Positions 50,297 through 59,527 of a DNA stretch of 64,000 bases are shown here, in pieces; within the stretch, counting starts at the first letter, position 1; each line of letters starts with the position of its first letter. The stretch is from Actinomadura kijaniata NBRC 14229. Lineage in GTDB: Bacteria; Actinomycetota; Actinomycetes; Streptosporangiales; Streptosporangiaceae. The translations under genes were made by a program, and so were the position numbers. The notes under the pieces were generated by a model that was given only the letters and a program-made list of their open reading frames with translations, did no database searches and was not told the origin of the DNA. The stretch is taken from positions 1-64,000 of the forward strand of contig NZ_BCQR01000042.1 in NCBI RefSeq assembly GCF_001552175.1. The letters are read 5' to 3'.

Positions 50297-51136
50297 TCAT
50301 GCTGCGTGGGCTGTTTCGGGCAGGGTTTCGAGGTAGTCGGCCAGTGCGTCGGTCAGGTGGGTCAGGGAGCGGGCACAGAACAGGATGGGCTGGTAGCCCG
50401 TGATGTCGTAGTCGGTGCGTGCCATGGTGGGGACGTCCAGTTCGTGGATCTGGTGTCCGGGCCAGTTGAGCTCGCCGTACGAGGAGAGCAGTGCTGCGCC
50501 GAACGCCTTCGGGACGCCGCTCTCGGCCAGCAGTCCGCATTCGAGGGTGAACCAGTACACGCGGCTGATCGCGTCCAGGGTCTCCGGACCGTCCGCCCGG
50601 ACGGCGGCGCGGCCGATCATCCGGTAGATCTCCGCGATGGCGGGGTGCGACAGGTGGAGGCCGTGGCCGAACACGTCGTGGATGACGTCCGGCTCGGGCG
50701 TGTACAGCGGAACGGCCGGGTGCCGGACGAACTGCACCGCGTGGAAGTGGCCCCGTGCCATCGATCCGAGGAACCGCCTGGTGGGGACGACTCCTCCCGC
50801 CAGGGTGAAGCTGAACCCCGTCAGGCGTCGGAGTTCCGCTCCGACCTCCTCGTGCTGGGGGATCCGGTCGGCGGGGACCGGGGCCTGCTCGCGGGCTTCG
50901 AGGACCTCGCGGCACGCGTGGCGGCGGTGGGCCCGGGTCAGCGCGCGGTGGACCGTCCGCCAGGTGGCGTGCTCCTCCTCGGTGTACCGGACCGTGGGAG
51001 AGGGCTGCCCGACCTGGTGTCCGCGGGCGAGGGCCGCGAAGGCGCGTCGCCGCCGCAGGTAGCGCGGGTCGCTCATGCCGGGATGGCGGTCGGCCGGCCC
51101 TAGCCGACCATCGGGTGTGATCGGTGTGGCTCTCAT
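50297..51136 (-). CDS. Phenylalanine 4-monooxygenase family protein (aromatic amino acid hydroxylase)
   Basis: A 279-residue protein with the full iron site of biopterin-dependent hydroxylases: His153 and His158 in VIHDVFGHGLHL, and Glu199 in YWFTLECGLL. Length and the compact catalytic domain fit bacterial PhhA. It would hydroxylate phenylalanine to tyrosine using tetrahydropterin. The RibD-like and DHPS-like genes nearby are also pterin-type families, but a functional link is speculative. The ATG at 51136 has AGGGGAC. Confidence 0.88.
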   Translation of the reverse strand: MRATPITPDGRLGPADRHPGMSDPRYLRRRRAFAALARGHQVGQPSPTVRYTEEEHATWRTVHRALTRAHRRHACREVLEAREQAPVPADRIPQHEEVGAELRRLTGFSFTLAGGVVPTRRFLGSMARGHFHAVQFVRHPAVPLYTPEPDVIHDVFGHGLHLSHPAIAEIYRMIGRAAVRADGPETLDAISRVYWFTLECGLLAESGVPKAFGAALLSSYGELNWPGHQIHELDVPTMARTDYDITGYQPILFCARSLTHLTDALADYLETLPETAHAA

Positions 51137-51180
51137 GTCCCCTGGTCTACCCGGTGTGAATGATCTATTCCGGAGCGTGG

Positions 51181-51774
51181 TCAGGCGATGCCGCGGTTCC
51201 CGCGTTCGATGTCGATGAGCTCGTTGGTGAGCTTCTCCGGGTCCACCTCGCAGCCGGGGTCGTGGAGGGCGTCGTAGTCCCGGGTGCTGAGGGGGAGGCC
51301 GAGTTCGGCGAGCTGGTCGGCCAGTTGGGCGAAGGCGATGCGTTCGTCGGGCTCGCCCTGGTAGCGGGCTCGTTCGGAGGCGCACGCCTCGGCCAGGTTG
51401 CCGCCCGCCAGGGTCCAGTAGGTGAACTCGGTGTCCAGCTCGATGACGGGCGGGGGCCCTTCGGGCTCGTCGGGGTGCGTCCAGTAGCCGATCCAGCCCT
51501 TGCCGCCCTTGGCGACGAACTTGGCGTACCTGCTCATCTCCGCGATGCCGGCGTTGATGGCCTGCATCTCGGGGTCGGCGAGTTCCTTCTCGCTGAGGTA
51601 GCTGGTGTCGAGCAGCGGGCTGGGCTCTCCCGGCTCCAGGAACGTCAGGTCGAGAAGGAACTGGAGGTCGGTGCGGCCCTCCCACTGCGCCACCAGCATC
51701 GTGCGCAGGTCGTCCGGGACCGGACGGCCGTCCAGGCGCTCGCGGGAGAACTCGGCAAGCCGTTCTTCGTGCAT
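51181..51774 (-). CDS. Hypothetical protein (197 aa)
   Basis: A soluble acidic protein, MHEERLAEFSRERLDGRPVPDDLRTMLVAQWEGRTDLQFLLDLTFLEPGE at the start, and GGKGWIGYWTHPDEPEGPPPVIELDTEFTYWTLAGGNLAEACA in the middle. This segment has the look of a SUKH/SMI1-KNR4 fold, often seen in immunity proteins, but the match is weak. It lies 44 bases upstream of the hydroxylase gene on the same strand and may be cotranscribed. Confidence 0.6.
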   Translation of the reverse strand: MHEERLAEFSRERLDGRPVPDDLRTMLVAQWEGRTDLQFLLDLTFLEPGEPSPLLDTSYLSEKELADPEMQAINAGIAEMSRYAKFVAKGGKGWIGYWTHPDEPEGPPPVIELDTEFTYWTLAGGNLAEACASERARYQGEPDERIAFAQLADQLAELGLPLSTRDYDALHDPGCEVDPEKLTNELIDIERGNRGIA

Positions 51775-51847
51775 GGGTCCGCCTCGGTGATCGGGTTCCG
51801 GGCGATCGTAGCGGCGGCCGCTGACAGCGCTCGCGTACGGTTTCCGT

Positions 51848-52498
51848 ATGGAGATCGAGGAGCTGGTCAGTGCCTACGACTATCCGGAGGACGCGCCCTG
51901 GCTGCGGGCGAACATGATCGCCACCCTGGACGGGGCCATCCAGTACAAGGGGAACACCGGGGCCATCGGGTACGAGACCGACTGGCTGCTGATGCAGGAG
52001 CTCCGGAAGCTCGCCGATGTCGTGATCATGGGGGCCTCGACCGTCCGGGAGTACGACGAGTTCCCCTCGGCGACGCCGCTGGTCGTCGTGTCCCGGAGCC
52101 TGGACCTGGACTTCGACGGCAAGGTCTTCGCCGAGGCGCGGAGCCGGCCGATCATCGTCACGTGCGCGGCCGCGCCCGCCGAGCGGCTGCGGGTCGCTGA
52201 GGAACGCGCCGAGGTCCTCGTCTGCGGCGACCGGTCGGCGGACGTCGGGCTGATGCTGGAAACGCTGGCCGAACGCGGTTTCCGCCGCATGCTCTGCGAG
52301 GGCGGCCCGACGCTCCTCGCCGAGGTCGCCGCCGCCGGGTGGCTGCACGAGCTGTGCCTGACGATGAGCCCCATGGTCGTCGCCGGGACCGCCAAGCGCA
52401 TCCTGGACGGCCCCGTCATCGACATCCAGCGCATGAAGCTGCGCCACACCGTCCAGGACGGCGACTACCTGTTCCTCAAGTACCAGGTCGAGCGGTAG
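51848..52498 (+). CDS. RibD C-terminal/dihydrofolate-reductase-like protein
   Basis: A 216-residue reductase-like protein: MIATLDGAIQYKGNTGAIG, LRKLADVVIMGASTVREYDEFP, and RRMLCEGGPTLLAEVAAAGWLHELCLTMSPMVVAG are the pyrimidine-reductase landmarks shared by RibD and archaeal RibG-type enzymes. It would bind NADPH and reduce a pyrimidine or pterin-type ring. It is monocistronic and converges on the folP-type gene. Confidence 0.85.
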   Translation: MEIEELVSAYDYPEDAPWLRANMIATLDGAIQYKGNTGAIGYETDWLLMQELRKLADVVIMGASTVREYDEFPSATPLVVVSRSLDLDFDGKVFAEARSRPIIVTCAAAPAERLRVAEERAEVLVCGDRSADVGLMLETLAERGFRRMLCEGGPTLLAEVAAAGWLHELCLTMSPMVVAGTAKRILDGPVIDIQRMKLRHTVQDGDYLFLKYQVER

Positions 52499-52499
52499 G

Positions 52500-53408
52500 T
52501 CACAGGTTGTGGCGGGTGTGGGCCGGGGGGCGCCAGCCGAGGATGCCCTCGGTCATCCGCACCGCCGCGACCGTCTCGCGGACGTCGTGGACGCGCACGA
52601 TCCGCGCCCCCTGCATGATGCAGAAGACCACGGCGGCGATCGTGCCCTCGACGCGTTCCCGCTGCGGCCGGTCGATGGTCTCGCCGATGAAGTCCTTGTT
52701 GGAGACGGCCGCGAGCATCGGGTAGCCCACCGCGGCGATCTCCGCCAGGCGGCGGGTCAGCTCCAGCGAGTGGTAGGTGTTCTTGTTCAGGTCGTGGCCG
52801 GGGTCGATGATGATCCGGTCCGCCGGGATGCCGCGGCCGAGCGCCGCCTCGACGCGGTCGCGCAGGAACGCCGCGACCTCCCCGGCGACGTCCTCGTAGG
52901 TCGGGCGCGGGTAGCGCGTGCGCGGGGCGGCGAGGCTGTGGGTGATGATGACGTGCGCGCCGGTCTCGGCGACCACGTCGGCCAGGGCGAGGTCGTGCAG
53001 GCCGGTGACGTTGTTGATGACGTCGGCCCCGGCGGCGACGGCGGCGCGGGCGACCTCGGGGTCGTAGGTCTCGACGGAGATCACGGCGCCGGTGCGGGCG
53101 CGGGCGGCCTCCACCAGGGGCAGCACCCGGTCCATCTCCTCCTGCCGCGACACCGGCGGGGTGTCGGGGGAGAAGGGGACGCCGCCGATGTCCAGCCAGT
53201 CCGCCTCGTGGGACAGCGCGTCCTCGACGGCCCGCACCGCGCTGTCCAGGGCGAACGTGCGCCCCCGGTCGTGGAAGGAGTCCGGGGTCCGGTTGATGAT
53301 GGCCATCACCGCGACCTGGCGCGCGAAGTCGAAGGTCCGCCGGCCGATCGTCCGCTTCGGGCTGACGAGGTCGGGAGTGAACAGCTTCGAGCCTGCTGCT
53401 TCGGTCAA
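52500..53408 (-). CDS. FolP2-like dihydropteroate synthase homologue
   Basis: A protein of about 302 residues from TTG 53408. MAIINRTPDSFHDRGRTF replaces the classic GILNVTPDSF of DHPS and matches the actinobacterial FolP2 paralogue. VINNVTGLHDLALADVVAETGAHVIITH, IIIDPGHDLNKNTYHSLELTRRLAEI, VSNKDFIGETIDRPQRERVEGT and RVHDVRETVAAVRM complete the TIM barrel. Mycobacterial FolP2 is reported not to behave as a true DHPS, so folate synthesis should not be assumed. The start codon is uncertain. Confidence 0.85.
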   Translation of the reverse strand: MTEAAGSKLFTPDLVSPKRTIGRRTFDFARQVAVMAIINRTPDSFHDRGRTFALDSAVRAVEDALSHEADWLDIGGVPFSPDTPPVSRQEEMDRVLPLVEAARARTGAVISVETYDPEVARAAVAAGADVINNVTGLHDLALADVVAETGAHVIITHSLAAPRTRYPRPTYEDVAGEVAAFLRDRVEAALGRGIPADRIIIDPGHDLNKNTYHSLELTRRLAEIAAVGYPMLAAVSNKDFIGETIDRPQRERVEGTIAAVVFCIMQGARIVRVHDVRETVAAVRMTEGILGWRPPAHTRHNL

Positions 53409-53466
53409 GACTGGCCTGCCTCGCGGTGATTGCCCCGGTGATCCCGGCCAGCATAACGCCCTGCTC

Positions 53467-55134
53467 CTAGCGCGTCTCCTCCGCGATGGCGCGCCCCGCG
53501 ACACGCCCTCCGAACAGGCAGTTCCCCAGGAACGTCCCCTCCAGCGACCGGTAGCCGTGGACGCCGCCGCCCCCGAATCCCGCCACCTCGCCCGCCGCGT
53601 ACAGGCCGGGGAACGGCGTCCCGTCGGCGCGCAGCGCGCGGGCGGACAGGTCGGTCTGGACGCCGCCCAGCGTCTTGCGCGTCAGGATGTGCAGCCGGAC
53701 GGCGATCAGCGGCCCGGCCTTCGGGTCCAGCAGCCGGTGCGGCGCCGCGGTGCGGATCAGCCGGTCGCCCCGGTAGCGGCGGGCGTTGTGGACCGCCATG
53801 ACCTGGAGGTCCTTGCTGAACGGGTTCGCCACCTGGCGGTCGCGGGCGACGATCTGCCGTTCCAGCTCGGCCGGGTCGATCAGGGGCTCCTTGACCAGGT
53901 CGTTCATCGCGGCGGCCAGCTCGGGCACGGTGGTCGCGGTGACGAAGTCCGGGCCGTGGTCCAGGAACGCCTGGACCGGCGGGGGCGCGCCCGCGCCCAC
54001 CCGGTTCAGCAGTTGCGGGATGCTCCGGCCGGTCAGGTCCGGGTTCTGCTCGGAGCCCGACAGCGTGAACTCCCGCTCGATGATCTTGCGGGTGAGCACG
54101 AACCAGGAGTGCTCGTACCCCGAATCCATGATCGTCTTGAGGGTGCTCAGGGTGTCGAAGCCGGGCAGGCAGGGGGCCGGGAGGCGGCGGCCGCGGGCGT
54201 CCAGCCACAGCGAGGACGGGCCGGGCAGGATGCGGATGCCGTGGTGGGGCCAGATGGGGTTCCAGTTCTGGACGCCCTCGGTGTAGTGCCACATGCGGTC
54301 GCGGTTGACCAGCCGCGCGCCCGCGTCCTCGGCGATGGCCAGCATGCGCCCGTCCACGTGCTCGGGAACGCCCGCGATCATGTGGCGCGGCGGCCCGCCG
54401 AGCCGCGGGGGCCAGAAGGCGCGGACCATGTCGTGGTCGCCGCCGATGCCGCCGGAGGTCACCAGGACGGCCTGCGCCGACAGCTCGAAGTCGCCGGCCG
54501 GCGTCCGGGAGCTGGACACCCCCCGGGGCGCGGTGCTGGGTTCGAGGATCGTGCCGCGGACGCCGGTGACGGTCCCGCCGGTGACGACCAGCCCGTCGAC
54601 GCGGTGCCGGAAGCGCAGGTCCACCCGTCCGAGCTTCTCGGTCTCGAACACGTGCCGCACGAACGGCGTCAGCAGCCCGGGTCCGGTGCCCCAGGTGATG
54701 TGGAACCGCGGAACGCTGTTGCCGTGCCCGTCGGCGAGGTGGCCGCCGCGTTCGGCCCACCCCACCACGGGGAAGAACCGCACCCCGAGCCCGTGCAGCC
54801 AGGAACGCTTCTCGGTGGCCGCGAACTCCACGTACGCCTCGGCCCACCGGCGGGCCCAGTAGTCCTCGCCGGAGGGGTCGTCGACGCCCCGGTCGAACGC
54901 CGCGCTGCCCAGCCAGTCCTGCCAGGCCAGCGCGTGCGAGTCGCGGACGCCCATGCGCCGCTGCTCGGGCGAGTCCACGAAGAACAGCCCGCCGAACGAC
55001 CAGTACGCCTGCCCGCCCAGGTTGGTGCGCGGCTCCTGGTCGAGCAGGATCACGCGCCGCCCGGCGGCGATCAGCTCGGCGGTCGCGACCAGCCCGGCCA
55101 GCCCCGCCCCGACCACGATCACGTCAGCGTCCAT
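53467..55134 (-). CDS. FAD-binding dehydrogenase (3-ketosteroid-dehydrogenase-like family)
   Basis: A 555-residue flavoprotein. The dinucleotide motif is DVIVVGAGLAGLVATAELIAAGRRVILLDQE and the C-terminal FAD contact is PFPGLYAAGEVAGFGGGGVHGYRSLEGTFLGNCLFGGRVAG. Family members include fumarate-reductase-like and 3-ketosteroid delta-1-dehydrogenase proteins. The substrate is unknown; a large central cap domain has HITWGTGPG and MWHYTEGVQNWNPIWPHHG. It is separated by 58 bases from the folP-type gene on the same strand. Confidence 0.88.
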   Translation of the reverse strand: MDADVIVVGAGLAGLVATAELIAAGRRVILLDQEPRTNLGGQAYWSFGGLFFVDSPEQRRMGVRDSHALAWQDWLGSAAFDRGVDDPSGEDYWARRWAEAYVEFAATEKRSWLHGLGVRFFPVVGWAERGGHLADGHGNSVPRFHITWGTGPGLLTPFVRHVFETEKLGRVDLRFRHRVDGLVVTGGTVTGVRGTILEPSTAPRGVSSSRTPAGDFELSAQAVLVTSGGIGGDHDMVRAFWPPRLGGPPRHMIAGVPEHVDGRMLAIAEDAGARLVNRDRMWHYTEGVQNWNPIWPHHGIRILPGPSSLWLDARGRRLPAPCLPGFDTLSTLKTIMDSGYEHSWFVLTRKIIEREFTLSGSEQNPDLTGRSIPQLLNRVGAGAPPPVQAFLDHGPDFVTATTVPELAAAMNDLVKEPLIDPAELERQIVARDRQVANPFSKDLQVMAVHNARRYRGDRLIRTAAPHRLLDPKAGPLIAVRLHILTRKTLGGVQTDLSARALRADGTPFPGLYAAGEVAGFGGGGVHGYRSLEGTFLGNCLFGGRVAGRAIAEETR

Positions 55135-55211
55135 GTCCCCCTATCTACCGGAACGGGCGGCTCCTCAACCCCGCCCGGCGCGGCCGGTCCCGGCTGTGAT
55201 CACATAGGGGC

Positions 55212-56351
55212 GTGACGAACGTGCGCGACGAGGTCGAAGCGGTCCTGCGGGCCTGGGACGCCTACGAGGTGAAGCGGGGCGGCGACCCCGTCATCGACTT
55301 CGACCTGCTGCCGGGCGGCCCCGAGCCCGAGCCCGCCGCCGACCGGCTCGGCGTGTACCGGCGGCTCGCCGAGCTGCGCGGGGACGCCGAGGGGCCGGTG
55401 CGGGAACGCGTCGACGCCGACCTGGCCTACCTGGGCGCCCTCCTCGGCGAACGCCCCCCGCTCGACGCGTACGTGCGCGCCACCCAGGGTTGCGGCGCCG
55501 TCGGCTGGTCCCCCGAGTACGTCGAGGAACGCCGCCGGATCGCCGTCGCCGCGCTCGCCGAGGTCGGCGTCGCGTGGGGGCCGGAGGCCAACGCCGAGCT
55601 GCGCCGCGTCGAGGGCCCGCTCGACGTCGCCGACGCGCCCGACGCGATCCGCGGGGCCGTCGCCGAGCTCGAACCCGCCGTCCGCGCGCTGACCGGCAGC
55701 GACGCCCCCTACCGCCTCACCGTCGAGACCGCCGAGGTCGAGGCCTACTGGGCGTTCTGGCTGGACGGGGCGGGCCGGGACGTACGGCTGCGCCTCAACC
55801 TGCCCAACGTCGAGTTCACCCGCGCCGGGGCCCGCCAGTTCGCGCTGCACGAGGTCCTGGGCCACGGTTTGCAGAGCGCGAGCCTGCACGCCCGCGCCGC
55901 CGACGCGCCCTGGGTCCGGCTACTCTCCGTGCACGCCCTCCAGCAGGTGATGCTGGAGGGGCTCGCCCAGGCGTGGCCGCTGTTCGTCACGCCGGACGAC
56001 GCCATCCTGGCCGCGCGCATCCGCCTCGACCACTACGTGCAGCTCGTGCGCGCCCGCGCCCACCTGGACATCAACGCCGGAACGCCGGTCCTCGACGTCG
56101 CCGACCGGATGCGCGCCGCCGTCCCCTGGTGGGGTGACGACCGCGTCGCCGCGCAGCTGGCCGACCGGGGGGCGAACCCGCTGCTGCGCTCCTATCTGTG
56201 GGCTTATCCGGCCGGTGTGGATTGGTTCGTCTCCCTCGCCGAAAAGGGGGGAGAGGCGACCGGAAACGTATTGCGGACAGCTTATCGAGAGCCGCTGACC
56301 CCCGCCGGGCTGGCCGCCCTGTGGCCGGAAGGACCGCGGATCGGCGGCTGA
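55212..56351 (+). CDS. HExxGH metallopeptidase-like protein
   Basis: A 379-residue mostly helical protein of no recognised family. GARQFALHEVLGHGLQSASLHARA contains HEVLGH, a zinc-binding HExxGH, and MLEGLAQAWPLF supplies a Glu that could be the third ligand, as in gluzincin-type peptidases. LDHYVQLVRARAHLDINAG is conserved-looking helical scaffold. GTG 55212 is the likely start. Peptidase activity is an inference from the motif; a DUF885-like protein is the closest analogy. A hairpin with T-run follows. Confidence 0.65.
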   Translation: MTNVRDEVEAVLRAWDAYEVKRGGDPVIDFDLLPGGPEPEPAADRLGVYRRLAELRGDAEGPVRERVDADLAYLGALLGERPPLDAYVRATQGCGAVGWSPEYVEERRRIAVAALAEVGVAWGPEANAELRRVEGPLDVADAPDAIRGAVAELEPAVRALTGSDAPYRLTVETAEVEAYWAFWLDGAGRDVRLRLNLPNVEFTRAGARQFALHEVLGHGLQSASLHARAADAPWVRLLSVHALQQVMLEGLAQAWPLFVTPDDAILAARIRLDHYVQLVRARAHLDINAGTPVLDVADRMRAAVPWWGDDRVAAQLADRGANPLLRSYLWAYPAGVDWFVSLAEKGGEATGNVLRTAYREPLTPAGLAALWPEGPRIGG

Positions 56352-56508
56352 GGATTCCGCCTTACCTGGTCCATTACCGGCTGTCATGTACGGAGCGTAA
56401 CCTTCTGGTCTTGGTCGTCCTCCCCATCGGGCATGGCCGCATTCCCGGACAGGGCTCCGACATTTCGGTTTCGGAAGTGGACATTGGGCGCGATGGGGTT
56501 GCCTGGGG

Positions 56509-56538
56509 GCCAGGTTGGCCTCGCCCTGGCGGCTTTTT
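56509..56538 (+). terminator. Hairpin-plus-T-run terminator after the metallopeptidase-like gene
   Basis: GCCAGG and CCTGGC pair around a ten-base loop and are followed by GGCTTTTTCT. The remaining bases 56352-56508 of this intergenic region hold no recognised feature. Confidence 0.55.
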
Positions 56539-56583
56539 CTTGCTTTCTCGCCAACCGGCCACTACCCGCTCCCATTCTTTGAT

Positions 56584-56621
56584 CTCATAGTGATGAGACC
56601 ACTACTGAGGGTCACTATGAG
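56584..56621. promoter_or_regulatory. Inverted repeat upstream of the DUF485-symporter operon
   Basis: CTCATAGTGA and TCACTATGAG are exact complements 18 bases apart, in an AT-rich stretch about 100 bases before the operon. A regulator site or RNA hairpin are both possible. Confidence 0.5.
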
Positions 56622-56717
56622 TCAGGGGAGGGCCGGATGGTCTGGGACTCAAGACCACCCCAGCCGCGCGGGGGGCGCGGCCGTGCCCGGCAGGGCACCG
56701 GCGTTCGATACGCCGCC

Positions 56718-57194
56718 ATGGCGCATGATGAGCGGTTCCTTTTGCTGCGATCCCGGTTCCGGCGGCTCGCCGCCGCGATCGTCGCCTCGTTCATGGGGTG
56801 GTATCTGCTTTATGTCTTGTTGTCGGCGTTCGCGCGCGGGTTCATGGCCCAGCCGCTGTTCGGCAACGTCAACGTGGCGCTGGTGATGGGCGTCCTGCAG
56901 TTCGTCTCCACGTTCTCGCTGGCCTGGTGCTACGCCTCCTACGCCCGCAAGACCCTGGACCCGCTCTCGGCCGAGCTGCGGGCCGAGGCCGACCAGGCGC
57001 CCCATCCGCCCGGCCACGCCGCCGTCCGCCCCGAGCCCGAGGCCCGCGCCCGGGCCGAGGACGCCGCGGCCGAGCGGAGCCCGCGCCCCGCCGACCCCTT
57101 CACCGCCCACGAGCGGGGCGCGTCCGTCGAACGCCCCCGGGACACCGAACGCGGCTGGCCCGGCGTCCGCCCCGACCCGGGGTGGCTCCAGTGA
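56718..57194 (+). CDS. DUF485 membrane protein
   Basis: A 158-residue protein with two membrane helices (LAAAIVASFMGWYLLYVLLSAFARG; VNVALVMGVLQFVSTFSLAWCYASYARKTLD), the DUF485 pattern, and a long disordered tail rich in Pro, Ala, Arg and Glu. DUF485 proteins are the small partners of acetate-type sodium/solute symporters. The ATG at 56718 lacks a strong ribosome site. The next gene starts inside its stop (GTGA). Confidence 0.85.
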   Translation: MAHDERFLLLRSRFRRLAAAIVASFMGWYLLYVLLSAFARGFMAQPLFGNVNVALVMGVLQFVSTFSLAWCYASYARKTLDPLSAELRAEADQAPHPPGHAAVRPEPEARARAEDAAAERSPRPADPFTAHERGASVERPRDTERGWPGVRPDPGWLQ

Positions 57195-58897
57195 GGGCGG
57201 CGGCCGTGCGGGCCGGGACGCTCGCGGCCGAGGCGGGGGGCGGCCGCGCGCTGACGTTCGTGCTGTTCCTGGTGTTCATCGGCATCACCCTCGGCATCAC
57301 GTTCTGGGCCCGCGCCAACACCAAGGGCGCCGTCGACTTCTACGCGGGCGGCCGCAGCTTCTCCGGCGCCCAGAACGGCACCGCGCTCGCCGGCGACTAC
57401 ATGTCGGCGGCGTCGTTCCTGGGCATCGCCGGGATCATCGCGCTGTCGGGCTACGACGGGTTCCTGTACTCGATCGGCTTCCTGGTGGCGTGGCTGCTGA
57501 CGCTGCTGCTGGTCGAGCTGATGCGCAACGCGGGCCGCTTCACCATGGCCGACGTGCTGTCCTACCGGGTGCGCCACCAGGCCCCGGTGCGGACCGCCGC
57601 CGCCGTCTCCACCGTCACCGTGTCGGTCTTCTACCTGCTGGCGCAGATGGTCGGCGCGGGCGCGCTGGTGTCGCTGCTGCTGGGCATCCACGCCGGCGAG
57701 ACGTTCATGGGGATGTCCGCCGACACCGCCCGCACCCTGGCGATCATCGGTGTCGGCGCGCTGATGATCGTCTATGTGAGCTTCGGGGGGATGAAGGGCA
57801 CCACCTGGGTCCAGATCGTCAAGGCCGTGCTGCTGATCTTCGGCGCGGCGGTGCTGACCCTGCTGGTGCTGGCCCGGTTCGGCTTCAACCTGTCGTCGAT
57901 GCTGGGCGCGGCGGCCGACTCCAGCGGCCGGGGGCAGGCGTTCCTGCAGCCCGGCCTGAAGTACGGCCGGGAGGTGCCCGACACCGCCCAGACGCTGATC
58001 AACAAGCTGGACTTCATCAGCCTGGCGCTGGCGCTGGTCCTCGGCACCGCGGGCCTGCCGCACATCGTCACCCGGTTCTTCACCGTGCCCGACGCGCGCG
58101 CCGCCCGCACCTCGGTGAACTGGGCGATCGGCCTGGTGGGCGCGTTCTACCTGATGACGCTGGCGCTCGGCTTCGGCGCGGCGGCGCTGGTCGGCCGCGC
58201 CGAGATCGTCGCCCAGGACCCGGCGGGCAACACCGCCGCCCCGCAGCTGGCGCAGGCGGTCGGCGAGATGGTCGGCGGGCGGATCGGCGGCGAGATCATG
58301 CTGGCGTTCATCGCGGCGGTCGCGTTCGCCACCATCCTGGCGGTGGTGTCGGGCCTGGTGCTGGCCTCCTCCACCTCGCTGGCGCACGACTACTTCGGCC
58401 ACGTGCTGATGCTCGGCCGGCCGCGCGAGTCGCAGGAGGTCGCGGTGGCGCGGTTCGCGGCGTTCCTGATCGGGTCGCTGGCCATCGTGCTCGCGGTGAT
58501 CGCCAAGAACATGAACGTGGCGTTCCTGGTCGCCCTCGCCTTCGCGATGGCCGCCGCCGCGAACCTCCCGGCGATCACGCTGTCGCTGTTCTGGCGGCGG
58601 TTCAACGCGCGCGGCGTGGTGTGGGGCATCTACGGCGGGCTGCTGTCGTCGCTGGTCCTGGTGTTCTTCTCGCCGGTGGTGTCGGGCAAGGTCGATCCGG
58701 TGACCGGCGCGAGCCTGTCGCTGTTCCCCGCCGGGGTGGACTTCCACTGGTTCCCGATGGAGAACCCCGGGCTCGTGTCGATCCCGTTCGGGTTCCTGTG
58801 CGCGGTGGTCGGCACGTTCCTGGGGCGCGAACGCGCCGACCGCGAGAGGTACGACGACCTGTCGGTGCGCTCCCTGACCGGAGCGGGCTCCGCCTGA
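57191..58897 (+). CDS. Cation/acetate-type symporter (SSS family)
   Basis: A 568-residue sodium:solute symporter with about 13 membrane helices. FYAGGRSFSGAQNGTALAGDYMSAASFLGIAG, LPHIVTRFFTVPDARAARTSVNWAI and VSGLVLASSTSLAHDYFGHVL are ActP-like signatures for monocarboxylate uptake. The GTG at 57191 overlaps the DUF485 stop, so the two are coupled. The substrate is probably acetate or a related short acid. A strong hairpin follows. Confidence 0.9.
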   Translation: MRAAAVRAGTLAAEAGGGRALTFVLFLVFIGITLGITFWARANTKGAVDFYAGGRSFSGAQNGTALAGDYMSAASFLGIAGIIALSGYDGFLYSIGFLVAWLLTLLLVELMRNAGRFTMADVLSYRVRHQAPVRTAAAVSTVTVSVFYLLAQMVGAGALVSLLLGIHAGETFMGMSADTARTLAIIGVGALMIVYVSFGGMKGTTWVQIVKAVLLIFGAAVLTLLVLARFGFNLSSMLGAAADSSGRGQAFLQPGLKYGREVPDTAQTLINKLDFISLALALVLGTAGLPHIVTRFFTVPDARAARTSVNWAIGLVGAFYLMTLALGFGAAALVGRAEIVAQDPAGNTAAPQLAQAVGEMVGGRIGGEIMLAFIAAVAFATILAVVSGLVLASSTSLAHDYFGHVLMLGRPRESQEVAVARFAAFLIGSLAIVLAVIAKNMNVAFLVALAFAMAAAANLPAITLSLFWRRFNARGVVWGIYGGLLSSLVLVFFSPVVSGKVDPVTGASLSLFPAGVDFHWFPMENPGLVSIPFGFLCAVVGTFLGRERADRERYDDLSVRSLTGAGSA

Positions 58898-58952
58898 GCG
58901 GACCGCCGGACGGAGATCGCAGGGCACGCCCGCCTGGACCGGCGGGTGGAAA

Positions 58953-58984
58953 GAGGGCCCCTCCCGTGCCGGGGAGGGGCCCTC
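58953..58984 (+). terminator. Hairpin terminator after the symporter gene
   Basis: GAGGGCCCCTCCC and GGGGAGGGGCCCTC form a GC stem around a short loop after the symporter stop. Confidence 0.6.
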
Positions 58985-59068
58985 GCCCCTGTCAGGGCGT
59001 GGTTACGTGGGCGGACTAACAGCCCGGGCAAGCGCCAGGTTACTGACGAGTACGGCATTCTGGAGCGC

Positions 59069-59527
59069 ATGAAGTCCACGTCCCTGCTCGCCATCGCCGG
59101 CGCGGTCGGCGGCACCGCGCTCGCCGCCGCCGGAGCCGCCGTCCTCCTGCTGGGCGACGGCGAGGCCGACGCCCGCCCCGCCGCCACCGCCGCCGCCCAC
59201 CGGGACGCCGGGGGGATCGGCAGGGCCCTGCGCGCCGCCGGGGCGACCGGCTGCGTCGCCGAGCAGACCCGCGTCGAGTGCCGTTACGAGGGGCGCTACG
59301 TCGCCGCCGCCGTCTTCACCCCCGACACCGGCATGACCGTCGACACCGCCCTGGAGAGCTGGAAGAGCGGCGTCGGCCAAGGCGCCCTCGGCGAGCAGGG
59401 CGCGTTCTCGCTGCTGCGCGGCCCGAACTGGCTGGTCACCGGCCCCCGTGCGATGGTGGACAAGGTCCGTCCCGAAATCGGCGGCGACGCGCTGCACTGC
59501 GACCGCCCCTTCGGGGCCTGCGCCTGA
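59069..59527 (+). CDS. Secreted or membrane-anchored hypothetical protein
   Basis: A 152-residue protein with an N-terminal hydrophobic segment (LLAIAGAVGGTALAAAGAAVLLLG) that serves as anchor or signal. The outer part has four cysteines (ATGCVAEQTRVECRY and ALHCDRPFGACA), which could form disulfides. ATG 59069 follows TGGAG. No family is recognised; it precedes the mycosin gene on the same strand by about 215 bases. Confidence 0.65.
   Translation: MKSTSLLAIAGAVGGTALAAAGAAVLLLGDGEADARPAATAAAHRDAGGIGRALRAAGATGCVAEQTRVECRYEGRYVAAAVFTPDTGMTVDTALESWKSGVGQGALGEQGAFSLLRGPNWLVTGPRAMVDKVRPEIGGDALHCDRPFGACA

Noticed and set aside
51181-51774. SUKH/SMI1-type immunity protein
   Set aside because: The resemblance is weak and there is no toxin gene next to it; left as hypothetical.
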